Source of the DNA: CAYUWG01 sp964448285
GTDB taxonomy: Bacteria > Bacteroidota > Ignavibacteria > SZUA-365
NCBI GenBank assembly: GCA_964448285.1
Contig: CAYUWG010000037.1
Location: forward strand, 1 to 35,926
DNA length: 35,926 bases
Direction of reading: 5' to 3'
Under the pieces are notes generated by a model. The model was not told where the DNA came from, made no database searches, and saw only the letters and a list, made by a program, of their open reading frames with translations. A program made the translations under genes and the position numbers. Positions 8,229-15,992 of the stretch are shown one piece after another (position 1 is the stretch's first letter; the number at the start of each line of letters is the position of its first letter).

Positions 8229-8569
8229 TCGTTCTCGTCGTGTTTCGGCTTTCGTATGCGAATCTCATCTCCATGGATTTCCACGTCATAACGTGGTACA
8301 CACCCGATTCCATCCGGTGAGCGTCCGGTTGTCACGTCGTACCTCCAGCCATGCATCGGACAGGTGATGGTGCTTCCGTTCAATTCACCTTCAATGAGAA
8401 GCGGCGAATGCTGATGCGGGCAGACATTCGATATCGCATAGACCTTCCCATCGATGTTGAAGAGCGCAACCTCTGCTCCGTCGATTTCACACAACATCCG
8501 CTTGGTTGATTCGAGTCGTTTCGCCGAACCGACGATGAGATAATTTTGATGAAAAGTGTCCTGGCTCAT
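8216..8569 (-). CDS. Rieske 2Fe-2S domain protein, NirD/biphenyl ferredoxin-like
   Basis: A 117-residue soluble Rieske protein. The cluster ligands are visible in CPHQHSPL and CPMHGWRYD, giving CxH-N16-CxxH as in Rieske ferredoxins and the NirD family. There is no transmembrane helix or signal peptide, so it is a cytoplasmic electron carrier rather than a bc1-type Rieske subunit. The start overlaps the stop of the metallo-beta-lactamase gene as ATGA. No dioxygenase or nitrite reductase subunit is nearby. Its electron partner is therefore unknown; the neighbouring redox enzymes are candidates. Confidence 0.9.
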   Translation of the reverse strand: MSQDTFHQNYLIVGSAKRLESTKRMLCEIDGAEVALFNIDGKVYAISNVCPHQHSPLLIEGELNGSTITCPMHGWRYDVTTGRSPDGIGCVPRYDVEIHGDEIRIRKPKHDENEWAW

Positions 8570-9429
8570 AAGGTGGAAAGAACTTCGTCAAGCGTGCCGT
8601 GCGAGCGAACGGAAAACGACTTCTCGGTGCGCAACACGGTCGCTGCCTGAATTATTGGATCGTGCTCAAAAAAGAGAATCATCCTTTTCTCGACAGCCCG
8701 GTTCAGAACAGCGAGCTTCTCCTTCAGAGTTTCAAGCGGCTGCAAGTCATAACCCATGATGTATGGAGGTGCGATGTGTGAGAGTAGAGGAAACAGATCG
8801 GCACAGAACAGGATCTCAGCGTCCGTGCCTTCGATCCGGGGAAGTTGCATTCCAAACGTGTGGCCATTCACCACGTGGAGGTGCACGTTTGGAAACAATT
8901 CAATCTCACCATCGACGAAATGCAGTTGATTCGCCTCGAGGAGCGGGAGATAATTCTCCGGGATGAAACTTGCCTTATCACGGTCGGACGGATGTAGCGC
9001 CCACTCCCAATGCTTTCGCTGGATATGAAAGCGTGCGTTCGGGAACGTCGGCTCCACGCTTTCGCCCCGACGTATCGTTGCGCCTCCCGTATGATCGAAG
9101 TGCAAGTGCGTAAGTACGACATCCGTTATTTCATCGGTTGCAATGCCGCACCGTTTTAAGCTCTCAAACAGCGAGTACTCGGTATCATCGATTGCGTAGA
9201 TGGCTCGAAACTTCTCTCCGAATTTCAAGCCCGCACCCGTGTCGATGAGGATGCATCGCTCACTGTCCTTCAACACGAGGAGACGCATCGCCATATCGAT
9301 GCGGTTCTGTTCATCTGCTGGATTCGTTCTGCTCCACAAGTTCTTCGGAACCACGCCAAACATGGCCCCTCCGTCAAGCTTGAATCGTCCGGCATGGATA
9401 ATATGAACGTCGTAAGAACCGATTTGCAT
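8566..9429 (-). CDS. MBL-fold metallo-hydrolase (lactonase-like)
   Basis: A 287-residue metallo-beta-lactamase-fold protein. The metal site is THLHFDHTGG, a third His in GHTFG, the bridging Asp in FCADLFP and the last His in FEHDP. This spacing resembles the AHL-lactonase-like branch. The substrate is unknown. The ATG at 9429 was chosen because ACGGAG lies eight bases upstream. A longer in-frame start at 9483 would run through a terminator hairpin. It is first in the operon with the Rieske gene, queG and trxB. A detoxifying role in thiol or quinone metabolism is only suggested by context. Confidence 0.85.
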   Translation of the reverse strand: MQIGSYDVHIIHAGRFKLDGGAMFGVVPKNLWSRTNPADEQNRIDMAMRLLVLKDSERCILIDTGAGLKFGEKFRAIYAIDDTEYSLFESLKRCGIATDEITDVVLTHLHFDHTGGATIRRGESVEPTFPNARFHIQRKHWEWALHPSDRDKASFIPENYLPLLEANQLHFVDGEIELFPNVHLHVVNGHTFGMQLPRIEGTDAEILFCADLFPLLSHIAPPYIMGYDLQPLETLKEKLAVLNRAVEKRMILFFEHDPIIQAATVLRTEKSFSVRSHGTLDEVLSTL

Positions 9430-9452
9430 ACGAATGACTCCGTGACTATTCG

Positions 9453-9480
9453 AAAAAAGGGGTCTGCTCGCAGACCCCTT
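9453..9480 (-). terminator. Strong rho-independent terminator between ferredoxin and MBL genes
   Basis: A perfect 10-bp stem (9457-9466 with 9471-9480) has a four-base loop (CGAG on the minus strand), followed on the minus strand by a run of six T. It lies 21 bases past the ferredoxin stop and its T-run ends only 23 bases before the next gene's ATG. Confidence 0.9.
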
Positions 9481-9500
9481 CATTGATTCTCTCTCGAAAC

Positions 9501-9833
9501 CTATCGACCTAATCCGTCAAGGTACTTGACCTTCTCCTGGAGTTGCTCTTTTGTCTCTACATGTTTCGGGTCGGGCAAACAGCAGTCCACAGGACAAACG
9601 GCTGCACATTGTGGTTCATCGTGGAAGGTTTCGCATTCGGTGCATTTATCAGGAACGATGTAGAAGAAGTCCGCGGACCAAAATCCATCTGCTCCTGTGG
9701 GTGCAACATCCCCCTCACCATACGTTGTGCCGCCAAGTGTCCATGTTGCACCGCCTTCATAGATGGCAGTATTTGGGCACTCCGGCTCGCAGGCTCCGCA
9801 GTTGATACATTCTTCCGTGATATAGATTGCCAT
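9501..9833 (-). CDS. Two-cluster 4Fe-4S ferredoxin
   Basis: A 110-residue ferredoxin with CINCGACEPECPN near the N-terminus. A second motif, CTECETFHDEPQCAAVCPVDC, has a long insertion between its second and third cysteines. This 2[4Fe-4S] form with an extended loop and C-terminal helix is like the ferredoxins of green sulfur bacteria and Allochromatium type. It carries low-potential electrons in the cytoplasm. A GGAG sequence lies 10 bases before the ATG. It is transcribed divergently from bshC and is followed by a strong terminator, so it is mainly monocistronic. Confidence 0.93.
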   Translation of the reverse strand: MAIYITEECINCGACEPECPNTAIYEGGATWTLGGTTYGEGDVAPTGADGFWSADFFYIVPDKCTECETFHDEPQCAAVCPVDCCLPDPKHVETKEQLQEKVKYLDGLGR

Positions 9834-9864
9834 GTGATTATTTCTCCGGTTGTACGTTCAAAAT

Positions 9865-9895
9865 GTCTGATACAACATCTGTGTCGTCATCAGAC
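9865..9895. repeat. Inverted repeat in the ferredoxin/bshC intergenic region
   Basis: GTCTGAT (9865-9871) and ATCAGAC (9889-9895) are perfect inverted copies separated by 17 bases. They lie in the probable ferredoxin leader. This could be a leader hairpin or an operator. A second arm pair, CCCGTA/TACGGG, is at 9975-9980 and 9996-10001. Nothing else was recognised in the 9834-10040 gap. Confidence 0.3.
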
Positions 9896-10040
9896 CTGAG
9901 TTCTCAATAGTGAAAATTGATTCGTGTGACTTTGTGGGTATTTCTTCATTCTTTCCACGAAGGAAATTACGTATCCCGTACCAATAAACAATGAATACGG
10001 GCTTAAAACACTGATGTGCATCATAGCATAGACCCGCGTG

Positions 10041-10072
10041 TTTGTCAGTCCTTTCGGTCGGGAGTATATTTT
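10041..10072 (+). promoter_or_regulatory. Bacteroidota-type promoter of bshC
   Basis: TTTG at 10041-10044, a 20-base spacer and TATATTTT at 10065-10072 match the Bacteroidota consensus TTTG-N19-21-TAnnTTTG with one mismatch in the -7 box. It ends 33 bases before the bshC ATG. Confidence 0.55.
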
Positions 10073-10105
10073 TTCGGCACTTCATTATACGCACAAACGC
10101 TTTCC

Positions 10106-11734
10106 ATGCTGACACTGCCTTTCTCTTTACTCCCCGGTTCTTCGAAACTCTTCAACGATTATTGCAACGGCATTCCAACTGCCGCTCATTTCTTCCCACA
10201 CGCTTTCCAAAGTCCGGACTCCTACGAGTCACTTCTTAATTCTCTTGGCGAACATCCCTCATCCAGAAAGGAATTGGTTGCCGTTCTTGAAGAGCAGCAA
10301 GCACAATTCGGTGCAGGAAAAGCTTCACGAGATGCCATCACCCTGCTGAAGGACTCCAACACATTTGCCGTTTGCACGGGACAACAGGTCGGCATCTTCG
10401 GCGGACCGCTCTATTCGATTTACAAAGCGCTTACTGCTTTGCATCTCGCATCGTGGCTCAAGGAGCAGTTTCCATCTTTCAACTTCGTTCCTGTGTTTTG
10501 GTTGGAATCGGAAGATCATGATCTCGATGAAGTGCGAAGCGTCGGCCTGGTAAACGGCGACAACGACTTCCACCGCGTGCAGTACGGCGTCGATGAGGAT
10601 CCGGAAGAGAAGAACATACGGCCCGTCGGTTCCATCGAATTCGATGAGCGCATCGATGAAGCGGTGCATGCGCTCATGAGTCATTTGCCGCCTTCGGACT
10701 TTACCGACGATGTCACGGAGCGCCTTTCGCGTTCGTATCATCCGGGCAATACGTTCTGCGCAGCGTTCGCTCAGTTCTTTTTCACTCTTTTCCCGAATGC
10801 CGGGCTTGTCTTTGTCGATCCATCGGATAGGCGCTTGAAACAGATGGTCGCATCGGTAATACTTCGGGAACTGGAAACATTCCCCGCCGCGGGTGAAGCA
10901 GTCATTCAACGAAGTGCGTTGCTGGAAAAAATCTATCATGCTCAGGTCAAGCCTCGTGCGGTCAATCTCTTTCATCTCTACAAAGGCGGGCGTTATGGAA
11001 TCGAACCGAGTGAATATGGCTTCTTCCTGAAAGGCACCCGACAACGATTCACTCGGGAAGAACTGATCGCCATCGCGAAGGAGCAGCCGGAGTTGTTCAG
11101 CCCGAATGTTCTCATGCGTCCGATCATTCAGGATTCACTCTTTCCGACAGTTGCCTACGTTGCAGGCCCATCGGAAGTCGCATACTTCGCACAGCTACAA
11201 CCGGTTTATGATCACTTCGGCGTTCACATGCCGGTCATCTTCCCGCGTGCGAGCATCACGATCATCGAGAAGAAAATCCAGAAGCTTTTCAACAAGTTCG
11301 ACCTCCAGTACTCGGCGCTCTTCGATTCACCTGAAGAGATTTACAGAAACAATTTCCTTCGTGTCGATTCGAACAGCAGTCTGCAGGAATTCGAGTCGAT
11401 GAAGACATCGTTGGGCACTTTGCTCGACCTCCTTCCCGGAATCGCATCATCGATCAGCCCGAATCTTTCTGAACCGGCGCGCGCGACCGTTATGAACATG
11501 AAGAAGCTCGTGCAGACGTTCGAGAACAAACTCCTTCAAACACATCAGGAGAAGGACAGCGTGCTTCAAAGACAATTGGATAAAATGCAGGTGTACCTTG
11601 CTCCTGAGGGAAAGCCACAAGAACGGCAGCTCAATATCGTTACCTACTTGAATCGATACGGCGAAGAAATTCTCCAGCGGATCGACCAATGCTGCGCTCC
11701 CTTTCCCACCGAGCACCGCCTGCTCATTCTATAA
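10106..11734 (+). CDS. bshC: Bacillithiol biosynthesis cysteine-adding enzyme
   Basis: A 542-residue BshC, which adds cysteine to GlcN-malate in the last step of bacillithiol synthesis. Visible signatures are LPFSLLPGSSKLF at the N-terminus, CTGQQVGIFGGPLYSIYKAL from residue 90, FWLESEDHDLDEV, GPSEVAYFAQLQPVY and PRASITIIEKKIQKLF before a C-terminal coiled coil. The length matches the family. ATG at 10106 fits the family N-terminus. A longer in-frame start at 10016 would put the -7 promoter box inside the gene. bshA and bshB are not in the window. The upstream divergent redox genes suggest a thiol/redox neighbourhood. Confidence 0.93.
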   Translation: MLTLPFSLLPGSSKLFNDYCNGIPTAAHFFPHAFQSPDSYESLLNSLGEHPSSRKELVAVLEEQQAQFGAGKASRDAITLLKDSNTFAVCTGQQVGIFGGPLYSIYKALTALHLASWLKEQFPSFNFVPVFWLESEDHDLDEVRSVGLVNGDNDFHRVQYGVDEDPEEKNIRPVGSIEFDERIDEAVHALMSHLPPSDFTDDVTERLSRSYHPGNTFCAAFAQFFFTLFPNAGLVFVDPSDRRLKQMVASVILRELETFPAAGEAVIQRSALLEKIYHAQVKPRAVNLFHLYKGGRYGIEPSEYGFFLKGTRQRFTREELIAIAKEQPELFSPNVLMRPIIQDSLFPTVAYVAGPSEVAYFAQLQPVYDHFGVHMPVIFPRASITIIEKKIQKLFNKFDLQYSALFDSPEEIYRNNFLRVDSNSSLQEFESMKTSLGTLLDLLPGIASSISPNLSEPARATVMNMKKLVQTFENKLLQTHQEKDSVLQRQLDKMQVYLAPEGKPQERQLNIVTYLNRYGEEILQRIDQCCAPFPTEHRLLIL

Positions 11735-11754
11735 TCTTCTGCGTAGGAGGAACC

Positions 11755-12057
11755 ATGTATTACGTCACCTATCGAAACGTCCTTCTTCCGGACCGGACAC
11801 TCAACGACTATCGTGAAGGGCTTGCACACGTCTGGCCGAAGCTCCAATCATGGGGAGCTGCCAACGTGGAGATGTACCAGACTCTCTATGACGAGAGCGG
11901 TGCATTCTATACGCGGTACACGATCACGAGCCTCGACGAATGGAACAAGCACCTGATGAGTGATGAGTTCTCCGGAATGCTTACGCATTTATCCCACATC
12001 CTCGATCTCGGAGCGAGCGACGTCGAAGTTTCCGTGGCATTGCCGACCGGATTGTAG
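11755..12057 (+). CDS. Conserved hypothetical protein, 100 aa
   Basis: A 100-residue soluble protein of unrecognised family. It begins MYYVTYRNVLLPDR and contains GLAHVWPKLQSWGAANVEMYQTLYDESGAFYTRYTI. The alternation of short strands and helices could fit a dimeric ferredoxin-like alpha/beta barrel (a NIPSNAP- or antibiotic-monooxygenase-like fold), but this is a guess from pattern only. AGGAGG at 11745-11750, four bases before the ATG, fixes the start and predicts strong translation. It follows bshC by 20 bases and is probably co-transcribed with it. No cysteines are present. Confidence 0.75.
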   Translation: MYYVTYRNVLLPDRTLNDYREGLAHVWPKLQSWGAANVEMYQTLYDESGAFYTRYTITSLDEWNKHLMSDEFSGMLTHLSHILDLGASDVEVSVALPTGL

Positions 12058-12136
12058 CGACGCGACAATAAGACCGCTTGTGATTCGCGATGCTTCGCTT
12101 TTGTGAAAGCTTGTTAGTAGCCGCGAAGGTACCGGT

Positions 12137-14206
12137 TTATTGACGCACGGGATTTCTCTCGATGAGGATGCTTACCGTGCGATTGTAGAAACGTCCTTCC
12201 GGGCCATCATTGCGATACAATGGTGAGGTTTCGCCTAATCCGGTAGCAGTGATATCCGTGTCAGGAATGACGCCTGCCATGCGTGTAAGCAAGAGCTTCA
12301 AGGTTTCGTCCGCTCGCGCTTGAGATAGACGCATGTTGTACTCTTCGCTTCCAATGATGTCGGTATAACCCGTGACCGTTATGCGTGAGCCGGTTGCGAT
12401 TCGTGGATAGACGAACGTGTTCATGATGCGCTCATTCTTTTCACCCGGCGTCGAGACGTCGAATGGGAAAAGGATCAGGCTGATTTTTTCTTTCGTGATC
12501 CCGTCCTCGGTCGTGACGTTGAGATTGCGCTCGCGGCGAACTTCGCTCACGCGAATTTTTTTCGTCTGTGCAATGACCTTGTCGCCACCGTTGTCCCCAA
12601 TCTCAAGCACTGCATGGACGTCACCGCTGCTCGCTACGATTTCGCCTTTCTTGTTTTTCCAATTCCATGTAATGCGCGGTTCGAAATGAACGCCCCGCCT
12701 TTCGTCGAATTCCCGATCTGCCTGCATGATCTTCAGCTTCCACGATTCGATCCCTTCTTCAGCCTTGGTGTCTAAAGTGAATTGCACCGTTTCAGGATTG
12801 ACACTTGCCGTACGCCGGACAAAGGTCACGGGTTTAAGCAGTTCCCAATCGTCGGATGTGATTTCCACGCGTCGGTTTTCAGCCCGTCCCTCTTCTTCCC
12901 GCTGTGAAGAGGGCGTCGGCGGTAAAGAACCGGCGCTCAGCGTCAACCTGTGATCCTCGATTCCCCAAATAGTTTTCAGATAATCCTGCACAGCTTTTGC
13001 CCGGTCCATCGCAAGAGTTCTGTTCTTTCGCTCCGTTTCATGCTCGTTGAGGTAGCCGGAGATTTGAACGGTGCTTTCGGGTCGCCGCTTCATCCGGCTT
13101 CCAAGAACGTTGAGCACATTGTAGTAGAAATCCATCGCGCCGCCTTCGATCGTCGATTCATCGAATGGAGAAACCTGTTCCGATGAAAGCTTGACATAGC
13201 GGTCAGGAATGATAGCCGACCCTTGTTCAAAAAAGATATAGTTCAGAAGCGGGAACGTTTCCCGAACGATATCCTCTTCCATCACGAGCGATTCCGTCGA
13301 TGCCACGATCGATGCAGAAGGCGGCTCCTTGAAACGATATGTGATCTCATACCCTTTCGCAACGATCTTCTTCGCGATTTGCTCGAATATAGTCGTGATC
13401 TCATTTGCGCTTTTCGCCTGATAGTGTTCGCCGCCTGATACCTTCGCAAGACGAATGAGGAAATCGTTCGCTTCCGTCAGATAGTCGATCGTGTAAAAGG
13501 TAGTGTGCTCTTTTCCCGCACGCAACACCGTCTCAGGATCGACTTTGCTCGCGTTGTCCTTTCCGTCACTGAAGATGATTGCGAAGCTTCTATCGACTCT
13601 GCCGGTGTCTGAAAGAATCTGCTTCAGCGTCCCATAGACGCCATCGTAGAGATAGGTATTCCGCGTCAAGAGCCGTTCAGCGAGCATGTTCTTCGCATAG
13701 TTCACAGCGCGCTTCTTATCGTAAACATACGGGAGTCTGACGAGCGACAACGGTTTGCCGTTGTAATCGAATGCCGGTTCAGCTTGCTGTTGTTCGTTGA
13801 AGAAGATGATCGACAAACGCACTGCGTCCGAGAATCCGGTGATGACTGTTTCCAGCGTCGATCTCAATAGCGGAACGTAAGGACTCATCGATTGGCTGTT
13901 ATCGACCATGAACGTGATACGCATCACGGTGTTCTCCATCGCAGTCAATTCCTTCACGGAAATGATCTCGGCCGTCTTGCGACCTTTCGTAATCCGGAAG
14001 TCCTTTATACCCAATCCCGCAACGTGCTCACCAATGCTATTGACCGGCGTTGTCGTGAGCTTTGCCGGATTGCCATCGCTGATTGATCGAACCTCGGAAC
14101 GAGCGACGAACGTACCGACGCATTCCAGTTCCATCGATTTATCGCTTTGACCGAAAAGAGTGGTTGTGAAGGACAGTGCGACGAGGAAATGAACGGTCTT
14201 CTTCAT
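12137..14206 (-). CDS. Secreted VWA protein with two OmpA-like domains
   Basis: A 689-residue exported protein. A signal peptide (residues 1-20) ends at LFGQ. A von Willebrand A domain has the MIDAS motif DNSQSMS at 102-108 and FSDGKDNASK further on. The first OmpA-like domain (about 325-460) starts at LNYIFFEQGSAIIPD and ends at ENRRVEI. The second (about 570-685) starts at LILFPFDVS and has GYTDIIGSEEYNMRLSQARA. OmpA-like domains bind peptidoglycan, and VWA domains bind proteins through a metal ion. A 2.4-kb reading is open in frame, but the start at 14206 is chosen because AGGAG precedes it and a signal peptide follows. It is last in a four-gene envelope cluster. Confidence 0.85.
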   Translation of the reverse strand: MKKTVHFLVALSFTTTLFGQSDKSMELECVGTFVARSEVRSISDGNPAKLTTTPVNSIGEHVAGLGIKDFRITKGRKTAEIISVKELTAMENTVMRITFMVDNSQSMSPYVPLLRSTLETVITGFSDAVRLSIIFFNEQQQAEPAFDYNGKPLSLVRLPYVYDKKRAVNYAKNMLAERLLTRNTYLYDGVYGTLKQILSDTGRVDRSFAIIFSDGKDNASKVDPETVLRAGKEHTTFYTIDYLTEANDFLIRLAKVSGGEHYQAKSANEITTIFEQIAKKIVAKGYEITYRFKEPPSASIVASTESLVMEEDIVRETFPLLNYIFFEQGSAIIPDRYVKLSSEQVSPFDESTIEGGAMDFYYNVLNVLGSRMKRRPESTVQISGYLNEHETERKNRTLAMDRAKAVQDYLKTIWGIEDHRLTLSAGSLPPTPSSQREEEGRAENRRVEITSDDWELLKPVTFVRRTASVNPETVQFTLDTKAEEGIESWKLKIMQADREFDERRGVHFEPRITWNWKNKKGEIVASSGDVHAVLEIGDNGGDKVIAQTKKIRVSEVRRERNLNVTTEDGITKEKISLILFPFDVSTPGEKNERIMNTFVYPRIATGSRITVTGYTDIIGSEEYNMRLSQARADETLKLLLTRMAGVIPDTDITATGLGETSPLYRNDGPEGRFYNRTVSILIERNPVRQ

Positions 14207-14238
14207 AAGGATGCTCCTTTCAAAATGCTTCACGGTTT

Positions 14239-15342
14239 TCACGGTTTGAGTTTTCTTCCTTTCCAAAGAATCTCCCTGCTGAGAAATGCGACGAAAGGTA
14301 TGATCGTCACATAGATGAGATAGTAGAGTTCGTAAAAGAAAAAATACTTGAAGAGCGAACGTTTCTTCAAGCGGCTGAGTGGGGCGTCGAGAAGAAATGC
14401 GTCGCCGAGAAACTTCCCACCAACGCATAATAGCGCGATGTGCAGCGGTACTCCGAGCATAGGCAGCAGTAAAATGCCGGCATTCATCAGCCAGCCTACC
14501 GCCATGACGATGAAACCCGTCGGATGAATGCGCACTCCACCCTTTCCCCACCGTTTCTTCTGAAGGTACAATTCGCGGATGTTCTTACACGGCTGGCTCC
14601 AAACGATGGATGATGCAATCATCGGATAGCGCACGCGCCAGGAGCTTTTGTATGCGATGGCTTTGAACAATAAGAAATCCTCCGTGACGCTGAATCCGAC
14701 GTTCGCATAGCCGCCAACTTCATCGTAGGCTTTTCGGCGGAAAGACATGTTGTTCCCGACGGCACTGAGCGGAAAGCCGAAACCGACGGAACCTGACGCG
14801 AGCGTCATGAGATATGCCCAATCGAGAGTCTGCATACCGGAGAAGATGTTCGAATGGCGAATCAGCGTGAAGCCGCACACGCTTCCGGTTTGTGCATCGT
14901 AGCGCGAAATGACGTCGCTGATCCACGTCGGAGAAACGACGCAATCCGCATCCGTTGTAACGATGATCTCTCCACTCGACGCTTCGATTGCCTGTGTCAC
15001 CGCGTTTGCCTTGCCCCGAAGGCCATAAACGGAGCCATCGGTTTCAAGGACGCGGAGGTTCACGATCCTGTCCTGCCAGGCTGCAAGACGTTCAGTAGTT
15101 GAGTCCGTCGATTGATCGTTGATGATGATGATCTCGTGGAGATTCCTCGGATAATCCTGTCCTGCAAGCGCTTCGAGACACGCATCGATGTTCTCCTCTT
15201 CATTTCGTGCTGCGACGATAACGGATACGAACGGCCGATCCTCCGATTGCGCCAATGCATTCGCCCTTGCGAAGCCGATGCGGAAGAGAATGATCTTCAC
15301 GAGATACACGGTTAGCACTATGAGAAGCAGTGTACTCATCAT
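14239..15342 (-). CDS. Family 2 glycosyltransferase, membrane
   Basis: A 367-residue GT2-type enzyme. One N-terminal transmembrane helix (about 3-21) is followed by a GT-A domain with SVIVAARNEEENI, the metal-binding DAD at 131-133, a TED motif near 218 and QKKRWGKGG near 255, a variant of QxxRW. Three or so C-terminal membrane helices follow. The architecture suits a processive synthase of a surface glycan. The substrate is not predictable. The start overlaps the deacetylase stop as ATGA, so a polysaccharide is probably made and trimmed by the pair. The VWA/OmpA gene follows 32 bases later. Confidence 0.88.
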   Translation of the reverse strand: MMSTLLLIVLTVYLVKIILFRIGFARANALAQSEDRPFVSVIVAARNEEENIDACLEALAGQDYPRNLHEIIIINDQSTDSTTERLAAWQDRIVNLRVLETDGSVYGLRGKANAVTQAIEASSGEIIVTTDADCVVSPTWISDVISRYDAQTGSVCGFTLIRHSNIFSGMQTLDWAYLMTLASGSVGFGFPLSAVGNNMSFRRKAYDEVGGYANVGFSVTEDFLLFKAIAYKSSWRVRYPMIASSIVWSQPCKNIRELYLQKKRWGKGGVRIHPTGFIVMAVGWLMNAGILLLPMLGVPLHIALLCVGGKFLGDAFLLDAPLSRLKKRSLFKYFFFYELYYLIYVTIIPFVAFLSREILWKGRKLKP

Positions 15343-15992
15343 ACGCAGTTTTCCAGCGACGAAAGCGTGATTGTCTGCAACTCCTTTTCGCGCAAGGAAT
15401 CAGCGAGCAGTTTGATCACTTCACGTATTCTCCCTGTTGTCTTTTCATTCGTATGAAGAACGATGATCTCTCCTGAAGCGATGGTCGTAAACGTGCGGGC
15501 GATCTCCTGAAGCGTGACCCTGTCGTCGAATTCGCGCGGCATCATCGACCACAGAACCAACCGCATTCCGAGTGCATCGAGAATACGCATGTGCCATGGG
15601 AAGTACCAACCATAGGGTGGACGAAAACTCCGTGGACTCACACCGATCGTTTCAACAATCACGCGGTTCGTTTCCATGATCGATGTGCGAACCTCGCTTT
15701 CACTTCTCCTTGCCATCCTGCGATGATCATAACCATGGTTGCCTATTGCGTGGCCGTCACCATGGATTTCTCTGATAACGTTGCGATGGGTTTCTGCATC
15801 AGAGCCATTGACGTAGAAAGTCGCTTTCATTCCCTGATTGTCCAACTCGCGAAGCACGATGTCCGTGCATGCGTGGTGCGGTCCGTCATCGAATGTGATT
15901 GCGACGGAATTCCACGCACGTGCTCGCGTAACTGCGCGTACGTACAACGCGGGAACCTTTGAAGCAATTCTGGAACTCAGCGAAGCGCGCAT
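15339..15992 (-). CDS. Polysaccharide deacetylase (NodB domain)
   Basis: A 217-residue carbohydrate esterase 4 enzyme. The NodB motifs are TFDDGP (Asp35, Asp36), HxxxH with His86 and His90 in GNHGYDH, RPPYG at 124-128, and LHTNEKT near the end. It removes acetyl groups from N-acetylated sugars. No clear signal peptide is seen, so the site of action is uncertain. ATG at 15992 overlaps the stop of the DUF1207-like gene (TGATG). The stop overlaps the glycosyltransferase start, so the three genes are tightly coupled. Confidence 0.9.
   Translation of the reverse strand: MRASLSSRIASKVPALYVRAVTRARAWNSVAITFDDGPHHACTDIVLRELDNQGMKATFYVNGSDAETHRNVIREIHGDGHAIGNHGYDHRRMARRSESEVRTSIMETNRVIVETIGVSPRSFRPPYGWYFPWHMRILDALGMRLVLWSMMPREFDDRVTLQEIARTFTTIASGEIIVLHTNEKTTGRIREVIKLLADSLREKELQTITLSSLENCV

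Noticed and set aside
9430..9483. Longer start for the MBL protein
   Set aside because: The extension translates the ferredoxin terminator hairpin; ACGGAG precedes the ATG at 9429.
12097..12110. Hairpin GCTTT-TGTG-AAAGC between the converging 100-aa and VWA/OmpA genes as a terminator
   Set aside because: Only five pairs and no proper T-run follow it.
14207..14551. 115-residue extension of the VWA/double-OmpA protein
   Set aside because: It overlaps the glycosyltransferase gene. A ribosome site and a signal peptide begin at 14206.
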